Under the pieces are notes generated by a model. That model searched no databases. It saw only the letters and a list, made by a program, of their open reading frames with translations, and was not told the origin of the DNA. From Aurelia coerulea (Eukaryota; Cnidaria; Scyphozoa; Semaeostomeae; Ulmaridae): a DNA stretch of 64,000 bases. Made by a program: the position numbers and the translations under genes. Shown here piece by piece: positions 35,846-45,960 of this stretch; the stretch's first letter is position 1; every line of letters begins with the position of its first letter. The stretch is from the NCBI GenBank assembly GCA_039566865.1, contig CM076944.1, forward strand, positions 19,614,501-19,678,500, written 5' to 3'.

Positions 35846-37519
35846 ATCTAAAAAACTAATACTATCCCGTGATTGCTCGCTAGTAAACTTAATGGTTTCG
35901 TGGCTACTGTTGAGATGATTGATGAAAGACTTCAGCTTTTCCTCCCCGTGCATCCAGATAAAGAAAACATCATGGATGAATCTCATCCAGATGAGCGGCT
36001 TGTCAGGTGAAGCCTCCAACAACCTCTCTTCCAACCGGGTCATGAAGAGATTGGCATTGGCCGGAGCGAGCTTCGTGCCTATAGCCGTGCCCAATTTCTG
36101 CCTATAAATCCTATCATTAAATTCAAAATAATTATTCTCCAAGACCAAGGACGCCAACCCCACTAGGGTATCAGTAGCCACGCCCGGGTTTTCCCTTCTA
36201 TCCAGCGCCTCCCTGATGGCCTCTAAGCCCTCCCCGTGTGGAATGCTTGGATAGAGTCCCACAACATCAACTGTACACAACAAAGCCCCCTCTGGTATCC
36301 TACCTAGCTTACTTAGCGTAGACAGAAAGTGGTTAGTGTCCTTAACATATGACCTACTTTGGCTAACCAACGGGTTAAGGTGGTGGTGTAGATTTTCTGA
36401 AATATGTTCTGTTATAGTACCACAATTGGAAATGACTGGTCGCCCCTTAACACTACTAAGACCCTTGTGGATCTTAGGCAATGAATAAAATCTACCTAAC
36501 CTAGAATCTTTAATTTCCAAATACTCAGTCACTTCCTCTAGACCGGGGTCCCCCTCCCTCAGTTCTTTCAACCTAGAATTAATGGTCTTACCCAAATCTA
36601 CCGTGGGGTCCACCTCTATTTCTTCATAAACCTGCATATCGTCTAATTGTCGGTTAGCCTCACTTATGTAATCCTCCCGATCCCAAACTACAACCGCTGA
36701 TCCCATATCCGCTTCCTTGATAACTATGTTCCTATCCCATTTAAGCTGTTTCAAAGAAAGTTGTTCAGAAGAAGAAAGATAACTAAAATTCTTGCCCTTC
36801 GGCGAGACAGACATCACCTCCATCTCCAGCAGCGAAAGATAGTTTTCCAGAAGTGGGTCATCCTTGGGGGGTTGCCATGTAGATTTAAGTTTAAAATTAC
36901 TATCCTTGTCCGGTACATATTCTTCCTCATTATTTCTAAAATGCCATCTTAATCTCATTCGCCTGTTATATGCCTCTAGATCAGATTTCAGCTGTGCTTT
37001 GTCGATGTCAGTAGGAGTGGGTGAAAACTTCAGGCCTTTGGAAAGAAGACTTACGTCTTCCTCCGAAAGTTCCCTCCGTGACAGATTCACCACACACCCA
37101 CTGACAAATCGTCCCTTTAGTCTACCATTCTCCAAAACAACCAGCTCCGTTTCCTCTTGTTCCTCGTTCGATGTTGCTGCATCCATTCCTTCATTTTGAA
37201 CAGTGATCTCTCCATGCGGCAAATCTTCTCCGTTGAACAGTTCATCTTTTTGGTGATCAAAAGTCCTGAGGGCGTCAACGTTATCTGTCGAAGCATTGAT
37301 TCCTGTATCCTTACAAAGTTTTGCGGCCTTACTTATTCTCTTCCTTTCAAGCGATTCCTTGCAGTTCTTGATTTGTTCGGTGATGTGTTCCAGCTCCCCT
37401 CTTGTTGGATTTGAGCGCTCTCTTCTCAGTAACTCATATGCATGACATTTTGAAACTGCTAGTTGCTCTCTGTACTGTACTATTAATAATGTCATCAACT
37501 GTCCTTGCGCTGTTTCCAA
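35846..37519 (-). pseudogene. PLE-A1 N-terminal region and reverse transcriptase
   Basis: Starts METAQGQLMTLL. A charged N-terminal region of about 140 aa ends at GRLKGRFVSGCVVNLSRREL. The RT follows (VIKEADMGSAVVVWD, GRPVISNCGTITEHI, CTVDVVGLYPSIPHGEG). The catalytic block reads RFIHDVFFIW: the first Asp of the IDD motif is His (codon 35972-35974), whereas other copies keep RFIDDVFFIW. The conserved APAYANLFM reads APANANLFM. These changes and the downstream insertion indicate a dead copy. Confidence 0.82.
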
Positions 37520-37759
37520 GATGTTCTTCCACGCTTGCTCAAAATCTTCGCTCGGTCTTATTCTACTTCAGATTTCTCCAACATTTCATTGCGCTTGAGT
37601 GGCGCAGTGGAATGTTGGAGAAACTTTTGACACGAAGACCCCGGGCTCGATCCCAGGCAGGGGCATATTTTAATTCTCGAATTGTGGTAGCCCACTCATG
37701 AAAAATATATTTCACCGTGTCAGCTGATGCCGAATGATTATATATACGTATGCATGGCT

Positions 37760-37783
37760 CTGATGAAGGCTTAATGCCGAAAC
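37760..37783 (+). ncRNA. Hammerhead ribozyme, array 2, unit 1
   Basis: CTGATGA, stem II GGC/GCC, GAAACACG; same flanks as array 1, with the ACAC/GTGT-closed helix III. Confidence 0.7.
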
Positions 37784-38033
37784 ACGAAAAAACAAAAAAA
37801 TGGCTTCTGTCGTGGTGTAAGACCCGGGAATCTGAATGACTTCAGATTTCTCCAACATTTCATTGCGCTTGACTGGCGCAGTGGAATGTTGGAGAAACTT
37901 TTGACACGAAGACCCCGGGTTCGATCCCAGGCAGGGGCACATTTTAATTCTCGAATTGTGGTAGCCCACTCATGAAAAATATATTTCACCGTGTCAGCTG
38001 ATGCCGAATGATTATAAATACGTATGCATGGCT

Positions 38034-38057
38034 CTGATGAAGGCTTAATGCCGAAAC
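38034..38057 (+). ncRNA. Hammerhead ribozyme, array 2, unit 2
   Basis: Identical core to the unit 1 ribozyme 274 bp upstream. Two cuts would release a unit-length RNA. Confidence 0.7.
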
Positions 38058-38367
38058 ACGAAAAAACAAAAAGATGGCTTCTGTCGTGGTGTAAGACCCG
38101 GGAATCTGAATGACTTCAGATTTCTCCAACATTTCATTGCGCTTGAGTAGCGCAGTGGAATGTTGGAGAAACTTTTGACACGAAGACCCCGGGTTCGATC
38201 CCAGGCAGGGGCACATTTTAATTCTCGAATTGTGGTAGCCCACTCATGAAAAATATATTTCACCGTGTCAGCTGATGCCGAATGATTATATATATATATA
38301 TAAAGATGAACAAAAATAAAGACGAGCAGGAATGAATATATATAAATTCTTTCTCAATTCCCAACTA

Positions 38368-38392
38368 GTTTCGACCGTGTGGTCATCATCAG
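38368..38392 (-). ncRNA. PLE-C1 hammerhead ribozyme
   Basis: CTGATGA, stem II GACC-ACAC-GGTC, GAAA, palindromic ACTAGT helix III, then U at the cleavage site. Helix I pairs AUUCUC with GGGAAU over six positions. All core positions are present. A zero-loop helix III implies that two copies must pair for cleavage. Confidence 0.78.
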
Positions 38393-38564
38393 GAGAATGA
38401 GTTATACTTTCTGATACAACAGTTTTATAAATTCTTTTTATAAATGTGACGTTAAATTAGTTGTTTCAAATTATGTATGATTAAGAAAGTGACAGGTCAC
38501 AGGGGAACAATGTAATAACAAAAAAATGAACGTAATTCTGTTGCCTGTCCATCTGTTTAAAGAT

Positions 38565-39240
38565 CTATAGTCTTATATTTTCTGGGTGGTTAAGCTTGCC
38601 GTTTAGGCCATTTGGGGCGAGAGTTCTAAGACGTAATATCCAGTTGTCTTCATGTGATTCTAGTATCGACGTAATTTCATCCGATACGTTCTTTTCAATT
38701 TTTTCTATGATTGTAAATTTAGCATCTCTGGCAAAGTCGTGGTTTGATAAGCGAAAGTGTTGTTCGACAGGGAGTAGTTTATCATAGTCTGTTGATTTGA
38801 TTCTGTGCCTATAGTTGTTGAGTCTAAAGTTGAAGGGCCATTCAGATTTTCCGACATATTGTTTAGAGCAAAGTGTGCATTCTAATAGGTATATGACGTT
38901 TCTGCTTTTGCAGTTAGATTCGTGGTAGATTTTATAGGTTGTTTTAGTTACACAGCTCGTGAATGAGTTAGTAGATTTGAGATGATTGCAGCATAGGCTG
39001 TTTTTAATATTACATGGTTGGCAAAATTTAACGGTTTTTGTAGTTGGTTTCGTACGGGTAACCTTGTTATTCGAAATATTGTTGCTTCCTATCATTTCTT
39101 TAAGGTTCCTTGGTCGACGATAGGCTATCATACCAGGTTCTTGGAAAATTTCTTTTAAATTTGGTTTTAGTTTTAAAATGTCCCAGCGTTTCTGGATTAT
39201 TTGGGCCATTGGGGGTAGGGTATTGTTGAATAATTTGAAA
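38565..39240 (-). CDS. PLE-C1 GIY-YIG endonuclease region (partial)
   Basis: Starts within the RT-nuclease linker (NNTLPPMAQIIQKRWDIL). It continues through a Cys/His linker (FCQPCNIKNSLCCNH) to a GIY-YIG nuclease (NVIYLLECTLCSKQYVGKS, then FNFRLNNYRHRIKS), ending GLNGKLNHPENIRL. The RT is missing. The frame is intact. Confidence 0.82.
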
Positions 39241-39380
39241 AAGTAAAGGCCACGATACCAACGTCGATTGCCGGATCCGAAGATGCTTGCGATGACGAAA
39301 AAATGAATAAATTTAAAGGCAGAAACACCGCAACACGACAAAAAACAACAGCAAATACGATTAAATTAATTTTTGCCAAT

Positions 39381-39410
39381 ATTTCGTCCTGCCATGCAGG
39401 ACTTCTTCAG
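39381..39410 (-). ncRNA. PLE-B hammerhead ribozyme
   Basis: Minus strand CTGAAGA (position 7 is variable in hammerheads), a perfect 7-bp stem II (GTCCTGC/GCAGGAC), GAAA and an AUAU palindrome as helix III. Helix I is a short GCC/GGC. Confidence 0.65.
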
Positions 39411-39544
39411 GGCTGTAATGTGACAGTTATAATAAAAATTTGAATATGTACAGCGATTTGAAAAGGAGAAGTAACACGTGATTGGTTAGATATGATGGCT
39501 ACGCAGAGGTTATATGGGTTAGGTTTATAACGGCTATGTAATGT

Positions 39545-39628
39545 ATGTAGTAAAATGATGATGATGCTAATCAAAATAATAATGATAATAATAATGCTGA
39601 TGGTGATAATAATAATAATATGATGATG

Positions 39629-39717
<89 letters not shown>

Positions 39718-39720
39718 TAT
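39545..39720. repeat. Compound AAT/ATG microsatellite
   Basis: A long AAT tract with interspersed ATG and GAT units inside the PLE-B 3' region. It gives a spurious Tyr/Ile/His-rich frame on the minus strand. Confidence 0.9.
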
Positions 39721-39836
39721 GTAAATGCAATGTTAGAAACTAACTGCGATATAATGATAATAATAATGATGGGGATAGTGAGGAGAATAGGTAAGGTAAG
39801 AGAGTGAGTAGATTAGGTTACTTACAACTGTGTTTG

Positions 39837-41110
39837 TTAGCGGTCTGTGGTTCTGTTCAGTCCGTTGGGTGAGAGAGTGTTCGCTAAGTCACTGAAGTAA
39901 TTTTCCTTGGCTCGTCTAACACTCTCTCTGGTGTCATGTATCTTAAGTAGCGGTAGTAATTGCAAGTCTTGTACGGAGTGATTGGGTTTACAAAAGTGTT
40001 CTGCAACCCCGGATGTGTCGGAACGTTTGTTTATAATGTCTCGTCGGTGTTCGTTGAGTCTGTCTCTTATGCGTCGTCCTGTTTGTCCTATGTATTGGCA
40101 GTCAGTCTTTTTGTCGCGTAAGCATCGTTTGCATTGTAGTAAGTATATGACGTTAGTGGAGTTGCAGTCGAGGCTTTGTCTTATGTTGAAGGTTTCGTTG
40201 GTGTTTGTGAAAGTAACTGTGTGTGTTCCGTCTTGTATGTGTTGGCATGTGTAGCAGTCGCGTCGTGATGGACATTTAGATATTCCTCTGGGAGTGGTGG
40301 TATTGTTGAATGTTGTTACAAGGGGGATACGATTAGATTTCTCTCTATTTGTTAATTTTAGGGTGTCTTTTCTTGGGATATCAATAGCTTTTTTTATCTG
40401 GTTATCAACTAAAGTTGGAGAGTAGCCACGTGCTATGAATTGTTGTTTTAATTTGTCACTGTGTTTATTCAATTCGTTATTATCAGAGCAGATCCTTCGT
40501 AGTCTTAGGGCTTGGGAGTAGGGTAGGCTTTCTTTAAGATGTTTAGGGTGGGAAGATTTAAAATGTAGATAGTTGTGGGTATCTGTTGGTTTTGTGTAAA
40601 GCGTTGTTTGTAATTGTCTGTTTTCATCAATGTATATTAAGGTGTCCAAAAATGCGACTGAATGTGTTGATTTTTCGTGGTCAAATTTAATGGAATCATG
40701 TTTCGTATTAAGGTTTGTCAGAAATTCATCGAGTTTTGTTTCACCACCTGTGTATATAAGGAAAATGTCGTCAATGTATCTGGCGTAAAAGAGGCAATCA
40801 TTGTTAATTTCTGGATAGATGTGGGTTTCTTCAAAATGTCCCATATAAATGGTGGCATATGATGGAGCTGCTACAGTGCCCATGGCACAACCTTTTATTT
40901 GGAGAAAATGTCTTCCATTAAATTTGAAGTTGTTTAGTGTTAATATGTGGTTCATTAGGGTTGCTATTACTTCTGTAGGCGGTTCTTTTGATACTCTGTT
41001 ATCAAGGCATTCTTTTAGGGCTGATATTCCGTCGTTGTGCTTTATGTTTGTGTATAAGGACCTGACGTCCATTGTAACTAGAATTGCGTTATGTGGTATT
41101 CTTTTGATGT
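39837..41110 (-). CDS. PLE-B RT catalytic domain and GIY-YIG endonuclease
   Basis: The annotated methionine is at 41072 but the frame is open upstream to about 41190. RT blocks are VTMDVRSLYTNI, GCAMGTVAAPSYATIYMGHF and the catalytic ARYIDDIFLIYTGG. The thumb has PTDTHNYLHFKSSHPKHL. A Cys linker (CPSRRDCYTCQHI) leads to the GIY-YIG nuclease (NVIYLLQCKRC, DCQYIGQTGRRIRDRLNEH), ending SPNGLNRTTDR. All visible catalytic residues are intact, so this half could be recently active. Confidence 0.87.
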
Positions 41111-41163
41111 GCTTTATTTTGTTTATGAGGTCTGTTGTATCTCGTATATAGGAATTAACTTTC

Positions 41164-41820
41164 TTAGCAAGGGGCTTTTGATAATTTAGTGGTGTGGCAG
41201 TTAACTGAGGAAATTACTGGCCGTCCAGGGTTGTTCTTTTTGTGTATTTTTGGAAGTAAATAGAAGCGAGCAGGTTTGACATTTATTGGTTTTAGTATAT
41301 CCGATGTTTCTTTGTCAGTGATATTATTTGAAAGCATTTCGTTAAGTGAGTTTATTATTATTTTCTGGTAATCTTCAAAGGGGTCAACTGTGAGTTCTTG
41401 GTAAAATTCTGTGTTGTTTAGTTGGCTATTGGCCTCTAGGAGGTACTCTTCGATACCCCAGATAACTATTTCTCCACCTTTATCGGCTCTAGTTATGACT
41501 AAGTCATCTCTTTCTGTGAGTGTCTTGAGGGCTTCACGTTGCTTTTTTGTCAGGTTATCATGTGGTAAGTTTCGTTTTTCGTGGTTTTTAATGTCCTCTT
41601 TGACTGCAATTTCAAACGTTTGGATAGTTGTATCTATGTTTTTTGGCGTAAATGAAGTGTTTCTTTCTTTGAGTGATTGTAAAATGGTTGGTTCATACTT
41701 GGATATTCCAAAATAGGCTCTTAATCTTATTCTTCTAAAAAATGATTTTAAGTCGTTTTCTAATGTGTGTTTATCAAAATGTGGTGGGCGGGGGCAGAAG
41801 TTGAGGCCTTTACTTAACAA
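41164..41820 (-). pseudogene. PLE-B RT N-terminal portion
   Basis: MLSKGLNFCPRPPHFDKHTL, then VITRADKGGEIVIW and RFYLLPKIHKKNNPGRPVIS are PLE RT fingers blocks. After NCHTTKLSK a small deletion shifts the frame: the next block, PLAKKVNSYIRDTTDLI, continues in the frame of the downstream part. Confidence 0.8.
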
Positions 41821-41852
41821 TTTAAATACATCTACGGTAAATTTATTTTTGC

Positions 41853-42860
41853 TTAAATTAATTTTTCGTCCATCTGGGTCATCTTTAAGTCTATGAGTCT
41901 TTCGAAGTTGTTTTTTAAAAGTTCGAAAGCTTGCATTGTGGTGGTAAGCAGATCTTGCATGCCCCCTTCCAAGTTTCTTGGTCGGGGGCTTTCCTCGTTT
42001 TTTGAGTTGTTGTATGCGTTTGTGTTTCTTGATGGTTGAAATTGTGTTATTGGAGCCGGAGTTTGAATCTGTGTTCTTGTTGTCGTTGGATATCTTCTAG
42101 GGTCATAATTACTTGTTGTGTCTGGGCTACGTGGTGTTGTTCTCTTGTTCTGTGTTGGTTTGAGGATGTCTGCGTATGTGCGTGGTTTTGTTTGTGTTGG
42201 TGCTTCCTTTGGTGTTGCAGATTCATCTCCCGGATGTTGCTGTCTTGTTTGTGGGTAGGATTTTTGTGCAATTTTTTGTCTTTGGTGATTGTTTGTTTTT
42301 CTCTTGGTGTTCTTTGTTTTGTTTGTCTTGAGGTGAGGTTCCATCTTAAGTGTCTGTGCTTTGCTGTCTTAATTCGTTGCAGTTCCTTGCTCTTTTGTTC
42401 GTTGTATTTGGTTATTGTGGTCTTTATCTCGTTATATTCTTCGGGTTCAGCTTGATTTTTTATTCCATCTTCGAGAACTTTGATTTCAGTTTTTTTCTCA
42501 GTAACCGTTTTTTCGCAAAATTTGACTGTATCTTTCATGAGGTCCAGCGAGAACTTTTGAATTTCATCGTACCAAGTGGATAGGAATGCTTCATTGTGAT
42601 TGCCAATTGACGGGTCTAGCTCTATTTTGAAGTTTGTAGGAATCAGTTTGTCTTTAATGCATGCCATTAAGTATTCTTGGTGAGATTCGAAGCGGGCAAC
42701 TTTATCGATATTGCGATTGAGTTTGATTGCTAGGAATTCTGTTTCCTCGTGTGGAGTAGATTCTACCGAAATCACGGTTGTTGCACTTGAGGTCGATGTA
42801 GATAATTCAGTTTCCAATGTTGTCCTTGGTGGAACCTGTGTTCCTTTTCCACGTCTTGAT
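41853..42860 (-). pseudogene. PLE-B N-terminal charged region
   Basis: Starts near MGSRRGKGTQVPPRTTLE. It is Lys/Glu-rich, then Gln/His/Thr-rich, and probably a nucleic-acid-binding or coiled-coil leader of the PLE polyprotein. A frameshift near 42100-42300 moves it from the frame ending at 42047 to the one ending at 41853 (LLTTTMQAFELLKNNFERLI). No named domain was recognised. Confidence 0.6.
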
Positions 42861-42870
42861 CCCATAATTA

Positions 42871-43408
42871 TAAAGATGAACAAAAATAAAGACGAGCAGG
42901 AATGAATATATATAAATTCTTTCTCAATTCCCAACTAGTTTCGACCGTGTGGTCATCATCAGGAGAATGAGTTATACTTTCTAATACAACAGTTTTATAA
43001 ATTCTTTTTATAAATGTGACGTTAAGTTAGTTGTTTCAATTTATGTATGATTAAGAAAGTGACAGGTCACAGGGGAACAATGTAATAACAAAAAAATGAA
43101 CGTAATTCTGTTGCCTGTCCATCTGTTTAAAGATCTATAGTCTTATATTTTCTGGGTGGTTAAGCTTGCCGTTTAGGCCATTTGGGGCGAGAGTTCTAAG
43201 ACGTAATATCCAGTTGTCTTCATGTGATTCTAGTATCGACGTAATTTCATCCGATACGTTCTTTTCAATTTTTTCTATGATTGTAAATTTAGCATCTCTG
43301 GCAAAGTCGTGGTTTGATAAGCGAAAGTGTTGTTCGACAGGGAGTAGTTTATCATAGTCTGTTGATTTGATTCTGTGCCTATAGTTGTTGAGTCTAAAGT
43401 TGAAGGGC
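42871..43408 (-). mobile_element. PLE-C2, truncated second copy of PLE-C
   Basis: Nearly identical to 38304-38845. It contains the terminal hammerhead (42938-42962) and the last 91 codons of the GIY-YIG region (PFNFRLNNYRHRIKS to LNHPENIRL), then stops at a TA repeat at 43409. Confidence 0.85.
42938..42962 (-). ncRNA. PLE-C2 hammerhead ribozyme
   Basis: Same core, stem II, ACTAGT helix III and helix I partners as the PLE-C1 ribozyme. Confidence 0.78.
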
Positions 43409-43544
43409 ATATATATATATGTAGATATATATATATGTAGTCAAGAAAAACACCTTCAGCTAAGATATATATATATATACTCATAAGCTCCTTATCAATG
43501 CGTAATAAAATAGGTATATCAACTAAAAAACACATTCTTTAAAC

Positions 43545-43567
43545 GTTTCGACGTAAGCCTTCATCAG
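43545..43567 (-). ncRNA. PLE-A tail hammerhead ribozyme
   Basis: CTGATGAAGGCTTACGTCGAAAC on the minus strand in two parts: stem II is GGC/GTC, which still pairs through a G-U. Helix III ACGT and helix I partners match other PLE-A copies. Confidence 0.65.
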
Positions 43568-44519
43568 TAACATCTGTTCCAATAATCAGACAGAGCTTAA
43601 ATACACACCTTCAAATCCATAAACAATACAAAAATAATAGCCTAAGTAGGATCCTGCCCACCACACTGAGTGACAAAAGGTGTTAAATATGGGATGTTAC
43701 CAGAGGTGGGAAGAGGAAGATCAAAGAAAGCTCAGATTAAAGAGCCGCTAAAGTCGGCGGTGGTGTCTGTCTCGCGGGAGCTGAAAAAACGTGTGTTAAA
43801 ACAAAACAAGCAATAGAAAGATCCAAGAGTGGATTGGCAGAAAAGAGATTCCTAAAAAACAGCGTGTGTCCCTAACGAAAAGCTGAGCGCAAAAATGAAA
43901 ACAACCAAACAATTAAAATGTAAAACCAAAATAAAATCTATGTATCAACCTGTCTAGTGTTTAATCCCTTAGGGGAAAAGCAATCCAGCCGATACTGCCA
44001 GAAGCTTTCCCGCATCCTATTTCCCCCCGTTAGCCTATCGATTATCTTTATACTAATATCCTTCAGAAACCCGTGGTGGCCTTCTCCAGTAAAATGCCTG
44101 AAGAATTCCGCCTGGGGTACTGAGGCCCCAGGAGATACATAGATTTTATTTTGGTTTACATTTTGGTTGTTTGGTTGTTTGGTTGTTTTAATTTTTGCGC
44201 TCAGCTTTTCGTTAGGGACACACGCTGTTTTTTAGGGATCTCTTTTCTGCCAATCCACTCTTGGATCTTTCTATTGCTTGTTTTGTTTTAACACACGTTT
44301 TTTAAGCTCCCGCGAGACAGACACCGCTGCCGACTTTAGCGGCTCTTTACTCTGAGCTTTCTTTGATCTTCCTCTTCCCACCTCTGGTAACATCCCATAT
44401 TTAACACCTTGTGTCACTCAGTGTGGTGGACAGGATCCCACTTAGGCTATTATTGTTGTGTTGTTTATGGATTTTAAGGTATGTATTTAAGCTCTGTCTG
44501 ATTATTGGAACAGTCATTA

Positions 44520-44542
44520 CTGATGAAGGCTTACGCCGAAAC
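44520..44542 (+). ncRNA. PLE-A hammerhead ribozyme, plus strand
   Basis: CTGATGA, GGC-TTAC-GCC, GAAACG, palindromic ACGT. Upstream CAGTCATTA can pair with downstream TAAAGAATG as helix I with one or two mismatches. Confidence 0.7.
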
Positions 44543-44586
44543 GTTTAAAGAATGTGTTTTTTTCTGAGTTGATATATATATATATA

Positions 44587-45203
44587 CCGGGTGTCCCAAA
44601 ATGATGTATTATCGTTTGATTGCTTTTTTTTCCATAACCAATGAGCCGATTTTCAAAAACTTTATTTTATCCGATTGCCGAAAGGCTAAATTGTATTCGA
44701 GGAGGTTGGTTGTAGTTTAGGCCGACGTCTTCATGTCGAAAAGAAGGTCGACAAACCTGCTCAAATTCAAGCTTTAGACGGCAAGAAAAAGAAACGGCCT
44801 CCTTTCCCAGTCAATATTTTAGATGTGATACAAAAGGCTGAGAGAATATATGAGAATATATTTGAGAATATATGTCGTTCAGAGAATATATGTCGTTTTG
44901 AGAATACGAATTCACTCAATACTGAGTTCAGAGAGTACGAATACGTGTTCAGCCTTTTGTATCACATCTAAAATGTTGACTGGAAAATAGGCCGCTTCTT
45001 TCTCGTGCCATCTAAGGCTTGAATTTGAGCAGGTTTATCGATCTCCTTTTCGACATGAAAACGCCATGGTAAGACCACAACCAACATCTTAAAATACATT
45101 TCAGCCTTTAGGCAATCAAATACAACAAAGTTTTTGAAAATCGGTTCATTGGTTATGGACATGTAAGCAATCAAACAGTAATACATCATTTTGGGACACC
45201 CGG
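44587..45203. mobile_element. CCGGGTGTCCC-ended near-palindromic MITE
   Basis: 617 bp with TA on both sides. The left end is CCGGGTGTCCCAAAATGATG and the right end in reverse is identical. The arms remain complementary to near the centre, where 'gagaatatatgtcgtt' repeats occur. It has no coding capacity and inserted in a TA tract. Confidence 0.8.
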
Positions 45204-45210
45204 TATATAT

Positions 45211-45960
45211 AAGTACTCAATAGCTAGCGAGCAACCAGGATTTCTCTTTTTTTCGGTGCAAACAGAAACATTTTTGAATTATCAGAAAAATCGAGAAAAT
45301 CAAAAATTACCACTGCCGGGATTCGAACCACGGGTCTCCTGCTTTCCGGGCAAGCGTCTTAACCACTATACCACAGTGGCATGTTTTAATTCCCTCGATT
45401 TTAGCACCTTATAGGTCGCTTTCGACTTTCGCCTTTTTCAAGCAGCGTATCTATAAGTACTCAATAGCTAGCGAGCAACCAGGATTTCTCTTTTTTTCGG
45501 TGCAAACAGAAACATTTTTGAATTATCAGAAAAATCGAGAAAATCAAAAATTACCACTGCCGGGATTCGAACCACGGGTCTCCTGCTTTCCGGGCAAGCG
45601 TCTTAACCACTATACCACAGTGGCATGTTTTAATTCCCTCGATTTTAGCATCTTATAGGTCGCTTTCGACTTTCGCCTTTTTCAAGCAGCGTATCTATAA
45701 GTACTCAATAGCTAGCGAGCAACCAGGATTTCTACTTTTTTCGGTGCAAACAAAAACATTTTTGAATTATCAGAAAAATCGAGAAAATTAAAAATTACCA
45801 CTGCCGGGATTCGAACCACGAGTCTCCTGCTTTCCGGGCAAGCGTCTTAACCACTAGACCACAGTGGCATGTTTTAATTCCCTCGATTTTAGCACCTTAT
45901 AGGTTGCTTTCGGCTTTCGCCTTTTTCAAGCAGCGTATCTATAAGTACTCAATAGCTAGC
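45211..45960 (-). repeat. Tandem 244-bp tRNA-headed repeat array
   Basis: Three full units (starts 45211, 45455 and 45699) and the first 18 bp of a fourth, cut by a LINE at 45961. Units are nearly identical. Each holds a minus-strand tRNA-like sequence. No complete hammerhead core was found in the unit. Confidence 0.85.
45310..45380 (-). tRNA. tRNA-like sequence in 244-bp repeat (one of three)
   Basis: Minus strand begins GCCACTGTGGTATAGTGG, an acceptor plus A box, and ends GGTTCGAATCCC, then CAGTGG, a B box plus acceptor. Acceptor pairing is 7 bp. The anticodon loop is CCGGAAA, so U33 is missing, and the T stem is imperfect. Copies recur 244 and 488 bp downstream. Best read as a SINE-type Pol III promoter head. 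Confidence 0.6.

Larger units (their letters stand above)
34207..37562 (-). mobile_element. PLE-A1, near-complete Penelope-like element
   Basis: Minus-strand copy with an N-terminal region, reverse transcriptase, GIY-YIG nuclease, 3' UTR and terminal hammerhead. It is broken by a 182-bp LINE tail and carries point mutations at RT key residues. It lies between two retrozyme-like arrays and directly joins array 2 at its 5' end. Confidence 0.85.
37563..38282 (+). repeat. Retrozyme-like tandem array 2 (274-bp unit)
   Basis: About 2.6 units of the repeat seen at 33594-34206, with 274-bp spacing and very high identity between units. A-box-like sequences occur near 37600, 37874 and 38148; the third has TAGCGCAGTGG. 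Ribozymes lie at 37760 and 38034. The array joins the 5' end of PLE-A1 on the left and a TA tract next to PLE-C1 on the right. Confidence 0.75.
38304..39240 (-). mobile_element. PLE-C1, 5'-truncated Penelope-like element
   Basis: 3' part of a PLE with a terminal hammerhead, 3' UTR and GIY-YIG coding region. Its first 540 bp are nearly identical to 42871-43408, implying very recent duplication. The 5' end joins PLE-B tail sequence at about 39240. Confidence 0.8.
39300..42870 (-). mobile_element. PLE-B, near-full-length Penelope-like element
   Basis: Minus-strand element with an N-terminal charged region, RT, GIY-YIG nuclease, microsatellite-bearing 3' region and a terminal hammerhead at 39381-39410. 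The 5' end directly abuts the ribozyme end of PLE-C2. Two frameshifts interrupt the coding region, but RT and nuclease motifs are preserved. Confidence 0.82.
43470..44580. repeat. Head-to-head PLE-A 3' ends forming an inverted repeat
   Basis: Minus-strand PLE-A tail at 43470-44130: ribozyme, 3' UTR and the nuclease end encoding FFRHFTGEGHHGFL. It is followed by a plus-strand copy of the same UTR and ribozyme at 44133-44580. The arms share about 440 bp. TA tracts border both ends. Confidence 0.8.

Noticed and set aside
39407..39730. Tyr/Ile/His-rich 107-aa frame
   Set aside because: It is a translation of the AAT/ATG microsatellite.
45700..45942. Hammerhead in the 244-bp unit
   Set aside because: The minus strand has CTGATAA, which lacks G8, and no matching stem II or GAAA box follows.
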